Source: Streptomyces sp. NBC_00820 (GTDB lineage: Bacteria > Actinomycetota > Actinomycetes > Streptomycetales > Streptomycetaceae). From it: a stretch of 64,000 nucleotides of DNA. Shown in pieces: positions 54,595 to 63,341 of the stretch. The translations under genes and the position numbers were made by a program. The stretch covers positions 1,736,001-1,800,000 of the forward strand of contig NZ_CP108882.1 of NCBI RefSeq assembly GCF_036347055.1, given 5' to 3'. The stretch's first letter is position 1. Each line of letters starts with the position of its first letter. The notes under the pieces were generated by a model that was not told the DNA's origin, did not search any database, and worked only from the letters and a program-made list of their open reading frames with translations.

Positions 54595-54679
54595 GTCCGG
54601 GTGGCGGAATGGCAGACGCGCTAGCTTGAGGTGCTAGTGCCCTTTATCGGGCGTGGGGGTTCAAGTCCCCCCTCGGACA
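54595..54679 (+). tRNA. tRNA-Leu (anticodon GAG)
   Basis: 85-base class II tRNA. Acceptor GTCCGGG pairs with CTCGGAC, D-arm with GGTGGCGGAATGGCAGAC, anticodon stem CTAGC / GCTAG around loop TTGAGGT (anticodon GAG), long variable arm TGCCCTTTATCGGGCG and T-arm GGGGGTTCAAGTCCCCC. No encoded CCA. Followed by an intrinsic terminator. tRNA-Leu is a frequent integration site in Streptomyces, but no element is integrated here. Confidence 0.97.
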
Positions 54680-54687
54680 CAAGTTGA

Positions 54688-54718
54688 GACCCCTGCTCGC
54701 CAGGGGTCTTCTTCTTTT
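54688..54718 (+). terminator. Intrinsic terminator of tRNA-Leu
   Basis: Stem GACCCCTG / CAGGGGTC, loop CTCGC, then TTCTTCTTTTT. Confidence 0.8.
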
Positions 54719-54813
54719 TCCAGGACGGCTCCGCGCAGGGTGCATCTCGGAGCCATGGCAGAGCCATGACCGTGCCCGGATTCCGTCGGCTCGGGGGCAG
54801 ACCCTTGGGACGG

Positions 54814-55128
54814 TCACTCGCGGGCGCCCCACAGGGGCATGGGGCCGTCCTCGTCGAGGGCGCCCGTCGCCTTCATCTCTCCCGAGGCCGCGCGCAGCAG
54901 CAGCCGGCCCATGGCGATCAGGGCGCGTCCGGCGGCGAGTTCGTCGCCGATCTCCGGCACCGCCGTGTCGTAGGGGTTGCGGCGGGCCTCGGCGTGGCTC
55001 TCCAGGACGTTGTCGCCGGTGTCCAGGACGATCCGGGCGGTGGTGTCCGGGTCGTGTTCGGACAGGTAGAGGTTCAGCCGCCATTCCTTGACGGACGGGG
55101 GTGGTGGTCCGCTCACGGGTGGGGTCAT
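54814..55128 (-). CDS. DUF1876 (dsRBD-like) small protein
   Basis: 104 residues from ATG 55128 with GGAGGG upstream. Family pattern: WRLNLYLSEHDPDTTARIVL, then GDNVLESHAEARRNPYDTAVPEIGDELAAGRALIAMGRLLL. Small actinobacterial proteins, role unknown, proposed to resemble stress or dsRNA-binding folds. A divergent start 132 bases from the YchJ-like gene. Confidence 0.8.
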   Translation of the reverse strand: MTPPVSGPPPPSVKEWRLNLYLSEHDPDTTARIVLDTGDNVLESHAEARRNPYDTAVPEIGDELAAGRALIAMGRLLLRAASGEMKATGALDEDGPMPLWGARE

Positions 55129-55260
55129 CGTCCGCCCTCCTCACCACTCTGCGAGGCGCAACGGGACGCACCGGCGCGTCACCCCTTCCACTGTGCACCG
55201 GTCGGGCGCGCCCCGCACCGGCGGCGGGACAGGCCCCGGCGCGCGGGCAGAATGAGGGGC

Positions 55261-55635
55261 ATGAACACGCGTACCTGCCCCTGTGGACTCCCCGGGTCCT
55301 ACGACGCCTGCTGCGGCCGCTTCCACTCCGGTGCCGCGTCCGCCCCGACCGCCGAGGCGCTGATGCGGTCCCGTTACAGCGCGTTCGTGAAGGGGGACAC
55401 GGGGTATCTGCTGCGCACCTGGCACCCCCGGACCCGGCCCGAGGAACTGGACCTGGACCCCGGCATGCGGTGGACGGGGCTGGAGATCCTCGACACCGCC
55501 GACGGTTCGGCCTTCCACGCCAAGGGGATCGTGACGTTCCGCGCCTCGTACCGGGGCGGCTCGCTGCACGAGCGGAGCCGGTTCGAGCGGGTGGACGGGG
55601 CGTGGGTGTACGTGGACGGGGACTTCCTCGACTGA
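55261..55635 (+). CDS. YchJ-like SEC-C protein
   Basis: 124 residues from ATG 55261. N-terminal SEC-C zinc motif CPCGLPGSYDACCGRFHSG (Cys-x-Cys and Cys-Cys/His), then APTAEALMRSRYSAFVKGD and the YchJ domain ending GAWVYVDGDFLD. Zinc-binding protein, family role unclear. Convergent with the GntR-family gene 51 bases away. Confidence 0.88.
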   Translation: MNTRTCPCGLPGSYDACCGRFHSGAASAPTAEALMRSRYSAFVKGDTGYLLRTWHPRTRPEELDLDPGMRWTGLEILDTADGSAFHAKGIVTFRASYRGGSLHERSRFERVDGAWVYVDGDFLD

Positions 55636-55686
55636 CGTTCCGCCAGATGCCGGGAAGAGGGCAGGAGATGACGGCCTGACGCTCCC

Positions 55687-56388
55687 TCAGGGGGCCAGGA
55701 TGTCCAGCTCCTGGAGGGCGCCCACGGTGATCTCCCTGGTCAGTTCCTCCGCGCGGACGGCGTCGCGCGCGCGGACCGCCTCCGCGACCCGCACGTGCAG
55801 GGTGACGGCGGCCGGGTCGGGGTCCTCGAACATGACCTCGTGATGGGTGCGGCCGGCCAGGACCTCCGCGACGACGTCGCCGAGGCGGGCGAACATCTCG
55901 TTGCCCGAGGCCGTGAGGATGACCCGGTGGAAGGCGATGTCGTGCACCAGGTACCGGTCCAGCCGGCGGCCGCGTGAGTTGGCGACCATGCCGAGGGCGC
56001 ACTCGGTGAGTTCGGCGCACTGCTCGGGCGTGGCGTGCCGGGCGGTCAGGGCCGCCGCCGCCGGCTCGATCGCCGAACGCAGCACGGTCAGGGAGCGGAG
56101 CTGGTGGGGGCGGTCGGCGCCGGCCAGCCGCCAGCGGATGACCTGGGGGTCGTAGACGTTCCACTCGCGCTTCTGGCGGACGGTCACACCGACCCGGCGG
56201 CGTGACTCGACCAGGTGCATGGACTCCAGTACGCGGACGGCCTCGCGCATCACGGAGCGCGAGACCTCGAAGTGCTGTGCCAGCTCGTCGGTGCGCAGAA
56301 CGCTGCCCGGCGGGTACTCACCCGCGGTGATCGCGGGGCCGAGGGTGTCCAGTACGCGGCCGTGCAGCCCCCGGCCCGGTGTGCTCAT
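55687..56388 (-). CDS. gntR: GntR/FadR-family regulator (probably gluconate)
   Basis: 233 residues from ATG 56388. Winged HTH (GSVLRTDELAQHFEVSRSVM, REAVRVLESMHLVESRRRVG) and an FCD effector domain with metal-ligand-like Asp/His pattern (HDIAFHRVILTASGNEMFAR, HHEVMFEDPDPAAVTLHVRVAEAVRARD split at AVTLH). Divergent from gntK by about 140 bases. Position next to gluconokinase and gluconate permease implies it represses them with gluconate or 6-phosphogluconate as signal; inferred. Confidence 0.88.
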   Translation of the reverse strand: MSTPGRGLHGRVLDTLGPAITAGEYPPGSVLRTDELAQHFEVSRSVMREAVRVLESMHLVESRRRVGVTVRQKREWNVYDPQVIRWRLAGADRPHQLRSLTVLRSAIEPAAAALTARHATPEQCAELTECALGMVANSRGRRLDRYLVHDIAFHRVILTASGNEMFARLGDVVAEVLAGRTHHEVMFEDPDPAAVTLHVRVAEAVRARDAVRAEELTREITVGALQELDILAP

Positions 56389-56428
56389 GCACTCAGCGTA
56401 CGGCGTGGGTTACAGAGACAAAAAGTCA

Positions 56429-56440
56429 GACTTATATGTC
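56429..56440. promoter_or_regulatory. Candidate GntR operator
   Basis: GACTTATATGTC is a near-palindrome in the AT-rich divergent gap between gntR and gntK. FadR/GntR regulators commonly bind such short symmetric AT-rich sites. Weak, position-based evidence. Confidence 0.35.
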
Positions 56441-56530
56441 ACACGCACTTGAATTTGTCGTATCTAATAGGTTTCAGTGTTCCGACGCCGGATGTCGGCG
56501 CCGGATGTCGAGGAAGACAGCGAGGCAGTC

Positions 56531-57049
56531 ATGCGCACCCCCCAGGTCGTCGTCGTGATGGGTGTCGCCGGGACGGGCAAGACCACGATCGGTCCGATGC
56601 TCGCCGCCCGGCTGGGCGTCCCGTACGCCGAGGGCGACGACTTCCACCCGGAGGCCAACATCGCCAAGATGTCGGCCGGCATCCCGCTCGAGGACGCCGA
56701 CAGGTGGCCGTGGCTCGACGCCATCGGACAGTGGGCGCACGGGCGGGCCGGCCTCGGTGGCGTGGTGAGCAGCTCCGCGCTGAAGCGGGCGTACCGCGAC
56801 CGGCTCAGGGCCGAGGCGCCCGGGATCGTGTTCGTTCATCTCACGGGCGACCGGAAGCTGATCGAGGACCGCATGTCCCACCGGCAGGGTCACTTCATGC
56901 CGACCGCGCTGCTGGACTCCCAGTTCGCCACGCTGCAGCCGCTTCAGGACGACGAGGCGGGAGTCGCCGTCGACGTCAGTGGTGGCCCGGAGGAGATCTC
57001 CGAGCGTGCCGTGGCGGCCCTGGAAGCGTTCTCCGCGACGTCCGCGTAA
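56531..57049 (+). CDS. gntK: Gluconokinase
   Basis: 172 residues from ATG 56531 with GAGG upstream. Small P-loop kinase phosphorylating gluconate to 6-phosphogluconate. Walker A GVAGTGKTT, DDFHPEANIAKMSAGIPLED (substrate loop), WLDAIGQWAH, SSSALKRAYRDRLR, HLTGDRKLIEDRMSHRQGHF with lid Arg residues. Family-typical length. Upstream of gntP, probably cotranscribed. Confidence 0.95.
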   Translation: MRTPQVVVVMGVAGTGKTTIGPMLAARLGVPYAEGDDFHPEANIAKMSAGIPLEDADRWPWLDAIGQWAHGRAGLGGVVSSSALKRAYRDRLRAEAPGIVFVHLTGDRKLIEDRMSHRQGHFMPTALLDSQFATLQPLQDDEAGVAVDVSGGPEEISERAVAALEAFSATSA

Positions 57050-57197
57050 GCACACCCCGCAAGCACCTCGCGGGTAGCGCGCAAGCACCCCGCGGGTGGC
57101 GCGCAAGCACCTTTCGAGCACCTCTCAGTACCTCTCAGTACCTCTTGGTGCCTCCTGGCACCCCGCCCTCGTCCCCATACCTACAAGGGAATCCCCC
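57050..57197 (+). repeat. Two short tandem repeats in the gntK-gntP gap
   Basis: Unit GCAAGCACC-TCGCGGGTAGCGC (22 bases, 57059-57080) is repeated with two changes at 57081-57102 and partially after that. Next, the 10-base CCTCTCAGTA occurs twice (57121-57140) followed by diverged CCTCTTGGTG and CCTCCTGGCA. Together they fill the 148-base gap upstream of the gntP start. Confidence 0.6.
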
Positions 57198-58595
57198 GTG
57201 AGCAGACTCAGCGTCGAGATGCTGGCAGCGGACCCGGTGCCGCCGATCACCTCGGCCGGCCACGCCCAGCTCGGCATAGCCGTCCTGGCGGGCATCGCCG
57301 TCATTGTTTTCCTCATCACCAAGTTCAAGCTGCATGCCTTTCTGGCCCTGACCATCGGTTCGCTGGTGCTCGGGGCGGTCGCCGGGGCACCCCTCGACAA
57401 GGCGATCGCGAGCTTCACCACCGGTCTGGGCAACACGGTCGCCGGTGTCGGTGTGCTGATCGCGCTCGGCGCGATCCTGGGCAAGCTGCTCGCCGACTCC
57501 GGCGGCGCGGACCAGATCGTCGACACGATCCTCGCCAAGGCGGGCGGCCGTGCGATGCCCTGGGCGATGGTGCTGATCGCCTCGGTGATCGGCCTGCCGC
57601 TGTTCTTCGAGGTAGGCATCGTGCTGCTGATCCCGGTCGTGCTGATGGTGGCCAAGCGTGGCAACTACTCGCTGATGCGCATCGGCATCCCGGCGCTGGC
57701 CGGTCTGTCCGTGATGCACGGTCTGATCCCGCCGCACCCCGGCCCGCTGGTCGCGATCGACGCGGTGAAGGCCAACCTGGGCGTGACGCTGGTGCTGGGC
57801 ATCGTGGTCGCGATCCCGACGGTGATCATCGCCGGTCCGCTGTTCTCGAAGGTCGCCGCCCGCTGGGTGGACGTCGAGGCTCCCGACCGGATGCTCCCGG
57901 AGCGTGCCTCGGAGCAGCTGGAGCGCCGTCCGAGCTTCGGCGCGACGCTCGCCACGATGCTGCTGCCCGTGGTGCTGATGCTGGTCAAGGCGCTGGTGGA
58001 CATCACCGTCGACGACCCGGCGAACATGACCCAGCGGATCTTCGACGTCGCCGGCTCGCCGCTGATCGCGCTGCTCGCGGCCGTGATCGTGGCCATCTTC
58101 ACGCTGGGCCGGCCCGCCGGTTTCAGCAAGGAGCGCATCCAGCAGACGGTCGAAAAGGGCCTGATGCCGATCGTCGGCGTCCTGCTGATCGTCGGCGCGG
58201 GCGGTGGTTTCAAGCAGCTGCTGATCGACAGCGGTGTGGGCCAGATGATCCTGGACATCTCCAAGGACTGGTCGATCCCGGCGCTGCTGCTGGCCTGGCT
58301 GATCGCGGTGGTGATCCGCCTGGCGACCGGCTCGGCGACGGTGGCGACGGTCTCGGCGGCCGGTCTGGTCGCGCCGCTCGCGGCCGACATGTCGACCACG
58401 CACACCGCCCTGCTGGTCCTGGCCATCGGTGCCGGTTCGCTCTTCTTCAGCCATGTCAACGACGCCGGCTTCTGGCTGGTGAAGGAGTACTTCGGGCTGA
58501 GCGTCGGGCAGACCGTGAAGACCTGGTCGGTGATGGAGACGATCATCTCGGTGGTCGCCGGCGGTCTGGTGCTGCTGCTGTCCCTTGTGATCTAG
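57198..58595 (+). CDS. gntP: Gluconate:H+ symporter (GntP family)
   Basis: 465 residues from GTG 57198 with AAGGGA upstream. About 12 membrane spans; conserved GntP blocks include GLPLFFEVGIVLLIPV, HGLIPPHPGPLVAIDAV, GAGGGFKQLLIDSGVG, LATGSATVATVSAAGLVAP and FSHVNDAGFWLVKEYF. Imports gluconate for GntK. Ends at a hairpin shared with the convergent cytochrome b gene. Confidence 0.95.
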   Translation: MSRLSVEMLAADPVPPITSAGHAQLGIAVLAGIAVIVFLITKFKLHAFLALTIGSLVLGAVAGAPLDKAIASFTTGLGNTVAGVGVLIALGAILGKLLADSGGADQIVDTILAKAGGRAMPWAMVLIASVIGLPLFFEVGIVLLIPVVLMVAKRGNYSLMRIGIPALAGLSVMHGLIPPHPGPLVAIDAVKANLGVTLVLGIVVAIPTVIIAGPLFSKVAARWVDVEAPDRMLPERASEQLERRPSFGATLATMLLPVVLMLVKALVDITVDDPANMTQRIFDVAGSPLIALLAAVIVAIFTLGRPAGFSKERIQQTVEKGLMPIVGVLLIVGAGGGFKQLLIDSGVGQMILDISKDWSIPALLLAWLIAVVIRLATGSATVATVSAAGLVAPLAADMSTTHTALLVLAIGAGSLFFSHVNDAGFWLVKEYFGLSVGQTVKTWSVMETIISVVAGGLVLLLSLVI

Positions 58596-58630
58596 CGGCC
58601 GTACGAAGGTGATCCAACGGCCGGTACGGC

Positions 58631-58684
58631 GCCGAACGGCCCACCCGCTCTCCGCTTTCAGCGGGAGTGGGTGGGCCGTTCGGC
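58631..58684. terminator. Bidirectional terminator after gntP
   Basis: Perfect 16-bp outer stem GCCGAACGGCCCACCC / GGGTGGGCCGTTCGGC with an imperfect inner stem and TTTCA loop, in a convergent gap. Confidence 0.7.
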
Positions 58685-58723
58685 GTTCGTGTCCGTGCGG
58701 CGGGCGGCAGGCGGCAGGCGGCG

Positions 58724-59350
58724 TCAGGGCCGCCACAGCGGGTGTTCCCGCTCCGCCCACTCCCCGCTCACCTCTCCCGTGCGCATCCCACGCCGCGCCT
58801 CCGGATCGCCCAGGGCCATGCCGATGTGGCCGGCCAGGACCACGCCGATGGTCAGGGCGAGCCAGTCGTGGACGAAGGTGGCCGAGGTGCGCCACACCAG
58901 GGGGGCGAGGTGGGTGAACCACATCATCAGACCGGTGCCGAGCATGACCAGGGTCGCGCCCGCGATCCAGGCGGCGTAGACCTTCTGGCCGGCGTTGAAC
59001 TTCCCGGCGGGCCGCGAGGAGCGGCGCTTGTCGCGGCGCAGGGCGGCGCGCAGCCAGACCCGGTCGTGCGGGCCGAAGCGGTTGAGGAAGCGCAGGTCGG
59101 CGCGGAAGGCACGGGAGACCAGACCGAGCAGCACGGGGACGGGCAGGGCGAGACCGGCGCACTCGTGGACGCGGACGACCAGTTCGCGGCGGCCTACGAG
59201 CACCGCCAGCTGCGGGACGTAGAGGCAGGCCGCGGTCACCACGCACACGCTCATCAGGACGGCGGTGGCGCGGTGCACCCAGCGTTCGGCGGGGGTGAAG
59301 CGGTGGACACGCGCGCTCGGGGGCGCCGTGGTCTCAGCTCGTAGGGTCAT
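58724..59350 (-). CDS. Cytochrome b561-like membrane subunit
   Basis: 208 residues from ATG 59350. Four hydrophobic spans with candidate haem-ligand histidines in VHRFTPAERWVHRATAVLMS, RVHECAGLALPV and SATFVHDWLALTIG, LAGHIGMAL, as in formate dehydrogenase gamma or the NapC-type cytochrome b subunits. Starts 17 bases inside the stop region of the upstream molybdopterin gene (overlap), so translationally coupled. Probably the membrane anchor and electron exit for that oxidoreductase. Confidence 0.82.
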   Translation of the reverse strand: MTLRAETTAPPSARVHRFTPAERWVHRATAVLMSVCVVTAACLYVPQLAVLVGRRELVVRVHECAGLALPVPVLLGLVSRAFRADLRFLNRFGPHDRVWLRAALRRDKRRSSRPAGKFNAGQKVYAAWIAGATLVMLGTGLMMWFTHLAPLVWRTSATFVHDWLALTIGVVLAGHIGMALGDPEARRGMRTGEVSGEWAEREHPLWRP

Positions 59351-60176
59351 CGGTGCGTCCGTTCGAGCGGCCGACCCAGGCGTCGACGTCGTAACCGAGG
59401 TTCTCCCAGTAGCCCGGCCGGACGCGGTCGGTGACGGTGATTCCGGAGAGCCACTTGGCCGACTTGTAGAAGTACATGGGGGCGACGTAGAGGCGGGCGG
59501 GGCCGCCGTGGTCGTGGCCGATGTCCTTGTCCTGCATGCGCAGCGCGACCAGGACGTCCGGGCGGCGGGCCTGGTCGAGGGTGAGGCTCTCGGTGTAGGT
59601 GCCGTCGAAGCAGGTGAAGCGGACGGCCTTGGCGGAGCGGCGGACGCCGGCCGCGTCGAGCAGGTCGGAGAGGCGTACGCCCTGGAAGGGGGTGCCCGGG
59701 ACGCGCCAGCCGGTGACGCACTGGACGTCCTTGACCAGCCGGGTCTGCGGCCGGGCGCGCAGGTCGGCGAGGGTGTAGGTGTGCGGACGGTCGACCAGAC
59801 CGTCGACGGTGAGCCGGTAGGTGGCGGGGCTCTTGTGCGGGACGGACGCGGCGACGGAGTAGTAGCGGAAGCCGCCGCCGTTGGGCAGGAGGCCGGTCAG
59901 GCCCGTGGGGTCCTTGCCGGAGACGGTGCCGAGGAGTCCTTCGAGGCCGCGTTGCAGCGCGGGCGCGGTGGCCACGCCGAGGACGCCGAGGCCGAGGGTG
60001 CCGAGGAAGACGCGGCGGCCGATGGGCCGGCCCTGGGCGTCGGGCGCCTCGGACGGCTCGGACGGCGCTGCCTCGGCGTGCCGCTCGGACGGTGCGGGCG
60101 GTTCGGACGGTGCGGGCCGCTCGGGTCGATCGCGCCCATCGGATCGACCGGGTCGACCGGGTCGTTCGGGGTTCAC
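59334..60176 (-). CDS. Tat-exported molybdopterin oxidoreductase (sulfite oxidase/YedY-like)
   Basis: 280 residues from GTG 60176. Pro/Ser-rich N-terminus (about 45 residues), then a twin-arginine-type signal GRRVFLGTLGLGVLGVATAP. Molybdenum-cofactor domain: RLTVDGLVDRPHTYTLADL, the Mo-ligand Cys in VKDVQCVTGWRVPG, RFTCFDGTYTESLTLD, ARLYVAPMYFYKSAKWLSGI. Lacks the dimerisation domain of animal sulfite oxidase. Pairs with the cytochrome b next to it. The physiological substrate is not known. Confidence 0.87.
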   Translation of the reverse strand: MNPERPGRPGRSDGRDRPERPAPSEPPAPSERHAEAAPSEPSEAPDAQGRPIGRRVFLGTLGLGVLGVATAPALQRGLEGLLGTVSGKDPTGLTGLLPNGGGFRYYSVAASVPHKSPATYRLTVDGLVDRPHTYTLADLRARPQTRLVKDVQCVTGWRVPGTPFQGVRLSDLLDAAGVRRSAKAVRFTCFDGTYTESLTLDQARRPDVLVALRMQDKDIGHDHGGPARLYVAPMYFYKSAKWLSGITVTDRVRPGYWENLGYDVDAWVGRSNGRTDDPTS

Positions 60177-60260
60177 CCCGTCATTCGAACACTCCTCGCC
60201 CCGGCGGGGCCAGGGAGTGCGGCGGGCGGTCAGACTTCCGTAATCAATTCTTACGGTCGC

Positions 60261-61250
60261 TCAGGCGGTGCCGCGCAGCGCGCGGGCGCGGGCCGTACGG
60301 AAGGCCGTGCGGGGATCGCGCTGCGGGTAGGACCAGGGGGCCGGGGTGGCCTGGTCCCCGATGTGCTGGAAGAGGGCGGTCGCCTCGGCGGAGCGGCCGG
60401 CGCAGGACATGGCGAAGGCCAGGTGGTTGAGGTCGATGTGGCGGCGCGGGTGGTCGTCGTGCTCCCACTCCAGCCACCAGTCGAACGACGTGCGCAGGAT
60501 CCGGCGGGCGCGGGGGCCGGACCAGTGGCCGGTGGCTGCCGGGTCCGCGGAGGCGAGGCCGGTGACGGCGAGAACGCGGTAACGCTCGGCGTACGCGACC
60601 ACCGGCAGGAGGGCCAGCGGGGAGTCGGCGGGGGCGTCGGCGGCGGCCTGCTCGGCGAGGTCGTACACCTCGTGGGACTCGGCCCGGCCGCCGCCCGGCC
60701 ACTCGGCGAGGCGGGCGAGGAGCAGGTGGTGCGCGTGGTGGTGCTCGGGGTGGCGTTCGCGCAGCCGCGCGAACGTTCCCAGCAGTTCGGTCGTGGAGCC
60801 GAGGGCAGCGGCGAGCAGGAGCAGGCCGAGCCAGGGGGTGGGGTCGGCGGGCGCGAGGGCTGCGGCGGTGCGGCAGGCCGCGCGGGCCCGGCCGGGGTCG
60901 TCCTTGCCGCGCAGGGCACGGTGGACCACGGTCAGGGCGAGCAGGGTGGCGGCGTCGGCGGATCCCGGTTCGGCGAGCTGCCACTGCCGGGCCCAGGCGG
61001 CGGCGTACGGCTCGGCGGCGAGCACGGTGAGGCGGTGGCCCCGGCGGTCCCAGTCGTCGCCCGTGTGCAGCAGCAGCGAGCGCACCGGCTGCCAGCGGCC
61101 CTGGGTCAACGCGGCCCGTGCGGAACGGAGTTCGGCGTCGCCGAGGGCGGCGTCGAAGGCACGGGGAGTGCCGGGGTCGTTCGGTGGGGTGGCGCCGGGC
61201 GGGTCCGTGGGGGCCCGGAGGGCGCCGAGCAGGGGCGGGAGTGGAGGCAC
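60261..61250 (-). CDS. TPR-like helical protein of unknown function
   Basis: 329 residues from GTG 61250 with AGGAAGG upstream. Ala/Leu/Arg-rich helical repeats: ARAALTQGRWQPVRSLLL, EPGSADAATLLALTVVH, ARAACRTAAALAPADPTPWLGLL, LRERHPEHHHAHHLLLARLAEWPGGG, LNHLAFAMSCAGRSAEATALF; these resemble tetratricopeptide units. No signal peptide. The His cluster HHHAHH is noticeable. Preceded by a 500-base gap and followed by the molybdopterin gene (85 bases). Function unknown. Confidence 0.72.
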   Translation of the reverse strand: MPPLPPLLGALRAPTDPPGATPPNDPGTPRAFDAALGDAELRSARAALTQGRWQPVRSLLLHTGDDWDRRGHRLTVLAAEPYAAAWARQWQLAEPGSADAATLLALTVVHRALRGKDDPGRARAACRTAAALAPADPTPWLGLLLLAAALGSTTELLGTFARLRERHPEHHHAHHLLLARLAEWPGGGRAESHEVYDLAEQAAADAPADSPLALLPVVAYAERYRVLAVTGLASADPAATGHWSGPRARRILRTSFDWWLEWEHDDHPRRHIDLNHLAFAMSCAGRSAEATALFQHIGDQATPAPWSYPQRDPRTAFRTARARALRGTA

Positions 61251-61759
61251 CGCCGGCCTTCCTGTTTTCTCGGGCTGCCATCAGCCGATCACGCACAGTC
61301 AATCCCGCGTCGCGGTTCGCGTCAAGCGGAACCGGAGTGTTGATCGGTTCAACGACCTTGACAGGAGCGGAACTTGAGCTACGCCACCACTCGGCGCGGC
61401 ACCGGCCCGCGCAGGGAAGGTGCTGGTGGGCCGCGCAGGTCGGCGGGCCGACCGACGGGTCCACGGGCGGGTCGGCAGACGGCCGCGACGGACGGGCAGG
61501 CGTGCGGATGTGGCGTACGCCATGGCGCCGGGCGCGTGCCCGGCGGAACATAACCGGACGACTCCGCCCTGCGCCCGCCGCTCCTCACCTCCTCGCTTTT
61601 CCCTCTCTTTCCCGCCCCGGTCACTCCACGCCGCCGGCCGGGCGGCATGGCCGAGTCATTTGCCCGGTTCCGGGCACTCTCCGGGGCGCCACCGCGCCGG
61701 GGACGCTACAGTCGGCCACTACGCACCCGTGGCCCGGCCGGATGATCGAGGTACGCAGC
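61251..61759. other. Intergenic region before the DMT transporter gene
   Basis: About 510 bases between divergent genes. Short open frames exist in several frames but all read as Arg/Pro/Gly-rich shadows with no recognisable family. AT-richer patches (CAGTCAATCCCGCGTCGCGG near 61299; TGTTGATCGGTTCAACGACC near 61338) may hold promoters. Confidence 0.35.
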
Positions 61760-62653
61760 GTGTCCGTTCTGGTTCTCCTCCTCGCCGTGAGCGCCGCCTG
61801 CTGCGTGGGCTTCGGGTTCGTCCTCCAGCAGAACGCCGCCCAGCAGGCCCCGCTCAGCGACTTCCTCTCCTTCCGACTGCTGCTCGACCTGGTACGGGTG
61901 CCGCGCTGGCTGGGCGGCATAGCCCTGATGGTGGCCGGGATGGGGCTGGGCGCCGTCGCTCTCGGTACGGGCGAGATCTCGCTGGTCGAACCGCTGCTCG
62001 CCACCAATCTGCTGTTCGCCCTCGCCCTGTCCCGACACCAGAACAAGCAGTCCCTGGGCCGCCAGGGCTGGGCCGGACTCGCGCTGCTCGCGGGCGGCGT
62101 GAGCGCGTTCATCCTGGCGGGGCGCCCCCAGGCCGGCAGCGCCGTCACCGATCCGCTGCGCCACTGGCTGATCATCGGCGTGATGCTCGGCGTGGCCCTG
62201 GCGCTCACCGCGTACGCCAAGCGGTCCCGGCTCAGCCGGGGTCCGCTGCTGCTGGCCACTGCCGCCGGGCTGCTGTACGGCGTGCAGGACGCGCTCACCC
62301 GGGTGAGCGGTACCCGCTTCGCCGCCGGCGGCTTCGCGGAACTGTTCACCGGCTGGCAGCCGTACGGCGTGCTGGCGCTCGGTGTCACCGGACTGCTGCT
62401 GGTGCAGAGCGCGTTCGAGACCGCGCCGCTGCGCATGTCGCTGCCCGCGCTCACCGCGGTCCAGCCGCTCGCCGGCATCCTGTGCGGGGTGGGCTTCCTC
62501 GGCGACCGGCTGCGCACCGACACCGGGGCGCTGGCCTGGCAGGCGGCGGGACTCGCGGGGATCGTCACGGGCATCGTGCTGCTCGGGCTGCACCCGGCGA
62601 TGCCGTGCCGCCCGGTGGAGCGGGACCAGGTGCGGGACTTCCAGCGGAACTGA
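61760..62653 (+). CDS. DMT/EamA-type membrane transporter
   Basis: 297 residues from GTG 61760 with GAGG eight bases upstream; ATG 61742 would add six residues. Ten predicted spans in two halves (SVLVLLLAVSAACCVGFGFV; GAVALGTGEISLVEPLLATN; then HWLIIGVMLGVALALTAYA; LTAVQPLAGILCGVGFLGDR). Typical drug/metabolite transporter or small magnesium-transporter (NIPA-like) organisation; substrate unknown. Stands alone. Confidence 0.8.
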   Translation: MSVLVLLLAVSAACCVGFGFVLQQNAAQQAPLSDFLSFRLLLDLVRVPRWLGGIALMVAGMGLGAVALGTGEISLVEPLLATNLLFALALSRHQNKQSLGRQGWAGLALLAGGVSAFILAGRPQAGSAVTDPLRHWLIIGVMLGVALALTAYAKRSRLSRGPLLLATAAGLLYGVQDALTRVSGTRFAAGGFAELFTGWQPYGVLALGVTGLLLVQSAFETAPLRMSLPALTAVQPLAGILCGVGFLGDRLRTDTGALAWQAAGLAGIVTGIVLLGLHPAMPCRPVERDQVRDFQRN

Positions 62654-62782
62654 GCGAGGCCCTCCGTGTCAGCCTCCACGTCCGCCTCCACCTCCGCGGC
62701 CGCCGGGCGTCGGGAGCGGGGCGCGGGGCGCGGGTCGGGGGTTCTCGTCCGGACCGGCCCGGTGTACTGCTTGGATACGGCC

Positions 62783-63298
62783 ATGAACCCTGCTGACGAG
62801 ATCATCGACATCGTCGACGAGAACGACCAGGTCATCACCCAGAGCCCGCGCGGCGAGGCCTACGCCCGGGGGCTGCGCCACCGCTGCGCCTTCATCCTGG
62901 CCCGGGACGCTGCCGGCCGGATCTTCGTCCACCGGCGCACCGCGACCAAGCTGGTCTATCCCTCCCTGTACGACGTCTTCGTCGGCGGGGTCGTGGGGGC
63001 GGGGGAGTCCTACGACGAGGCGGCGCTGCGGGAGGCGGAGGAGGAGCTGGGGGTGACCGGACTGCCCCGGCCGGAGTTCCTCTTCAAGTTCCTGTACGAC
63101 GACGGGGCCGGGCACGGCTGGTGGTCGGCGGTGTACGAGGTCCGCTGCGACCTGCCGGTACGGCCTCAGGTGGAGGAGGTGCAGTGGCACGACTTCCTGC
63201 CCGAGGACGAGCTGGAGCGGCGGCTCACCGAGTGGGAGTGGACCCCGGACGGGCTGGCGGCGTACGAGAGGCTGCGGGCCCTTCGGGCGGGCACGTGA
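62783..63298 (+). CDS. NUDIX hydrolase (IPP isomerase-like)
   Basis: 171 residues from ATG 62783. Complete NUDIX box GGVVGAGESYDEAALREAEEELGV (given as G...GAGES...REAEEELG), preceded by EIIDIVDENDQVITQSPRGEAYARGLRHR, the N-terminal pattern of YfcD/IPP-isomerase-like NUDIX proteins. Hydrolyses nucleoside-diphosphate-type substrates; exact one unknown. No obvious ribosome site; upstream GGATACGG. Confidence 0.88.
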   Translation: MNPADEIIDIVDENDQVITQSPRGEAYARGLRHRCAFILARDAAGRIFVHRRTATKLVYPSLYDVFVGGVVGAGESYDEAALREAEEELGVTGLPRPEFLFKFLYDDGAGHGWWSAVYEVRCDLPVRPQVEEVQWHDFLPEDELERRLTEWEWTPDGLAAYERLRALRAGT

Positions 63299-63341
63299 CA
63301 CACAGGTGGGGCGCCGAGGGCACCCCGGTAGGGTCCTGCGC

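Noticed and set aside
54595..54900. Integrated element at tRNA-Leu
   Set aside because: No integrase gene and no repeated 3' tRNA end downstream; flanking genes are ordinary.
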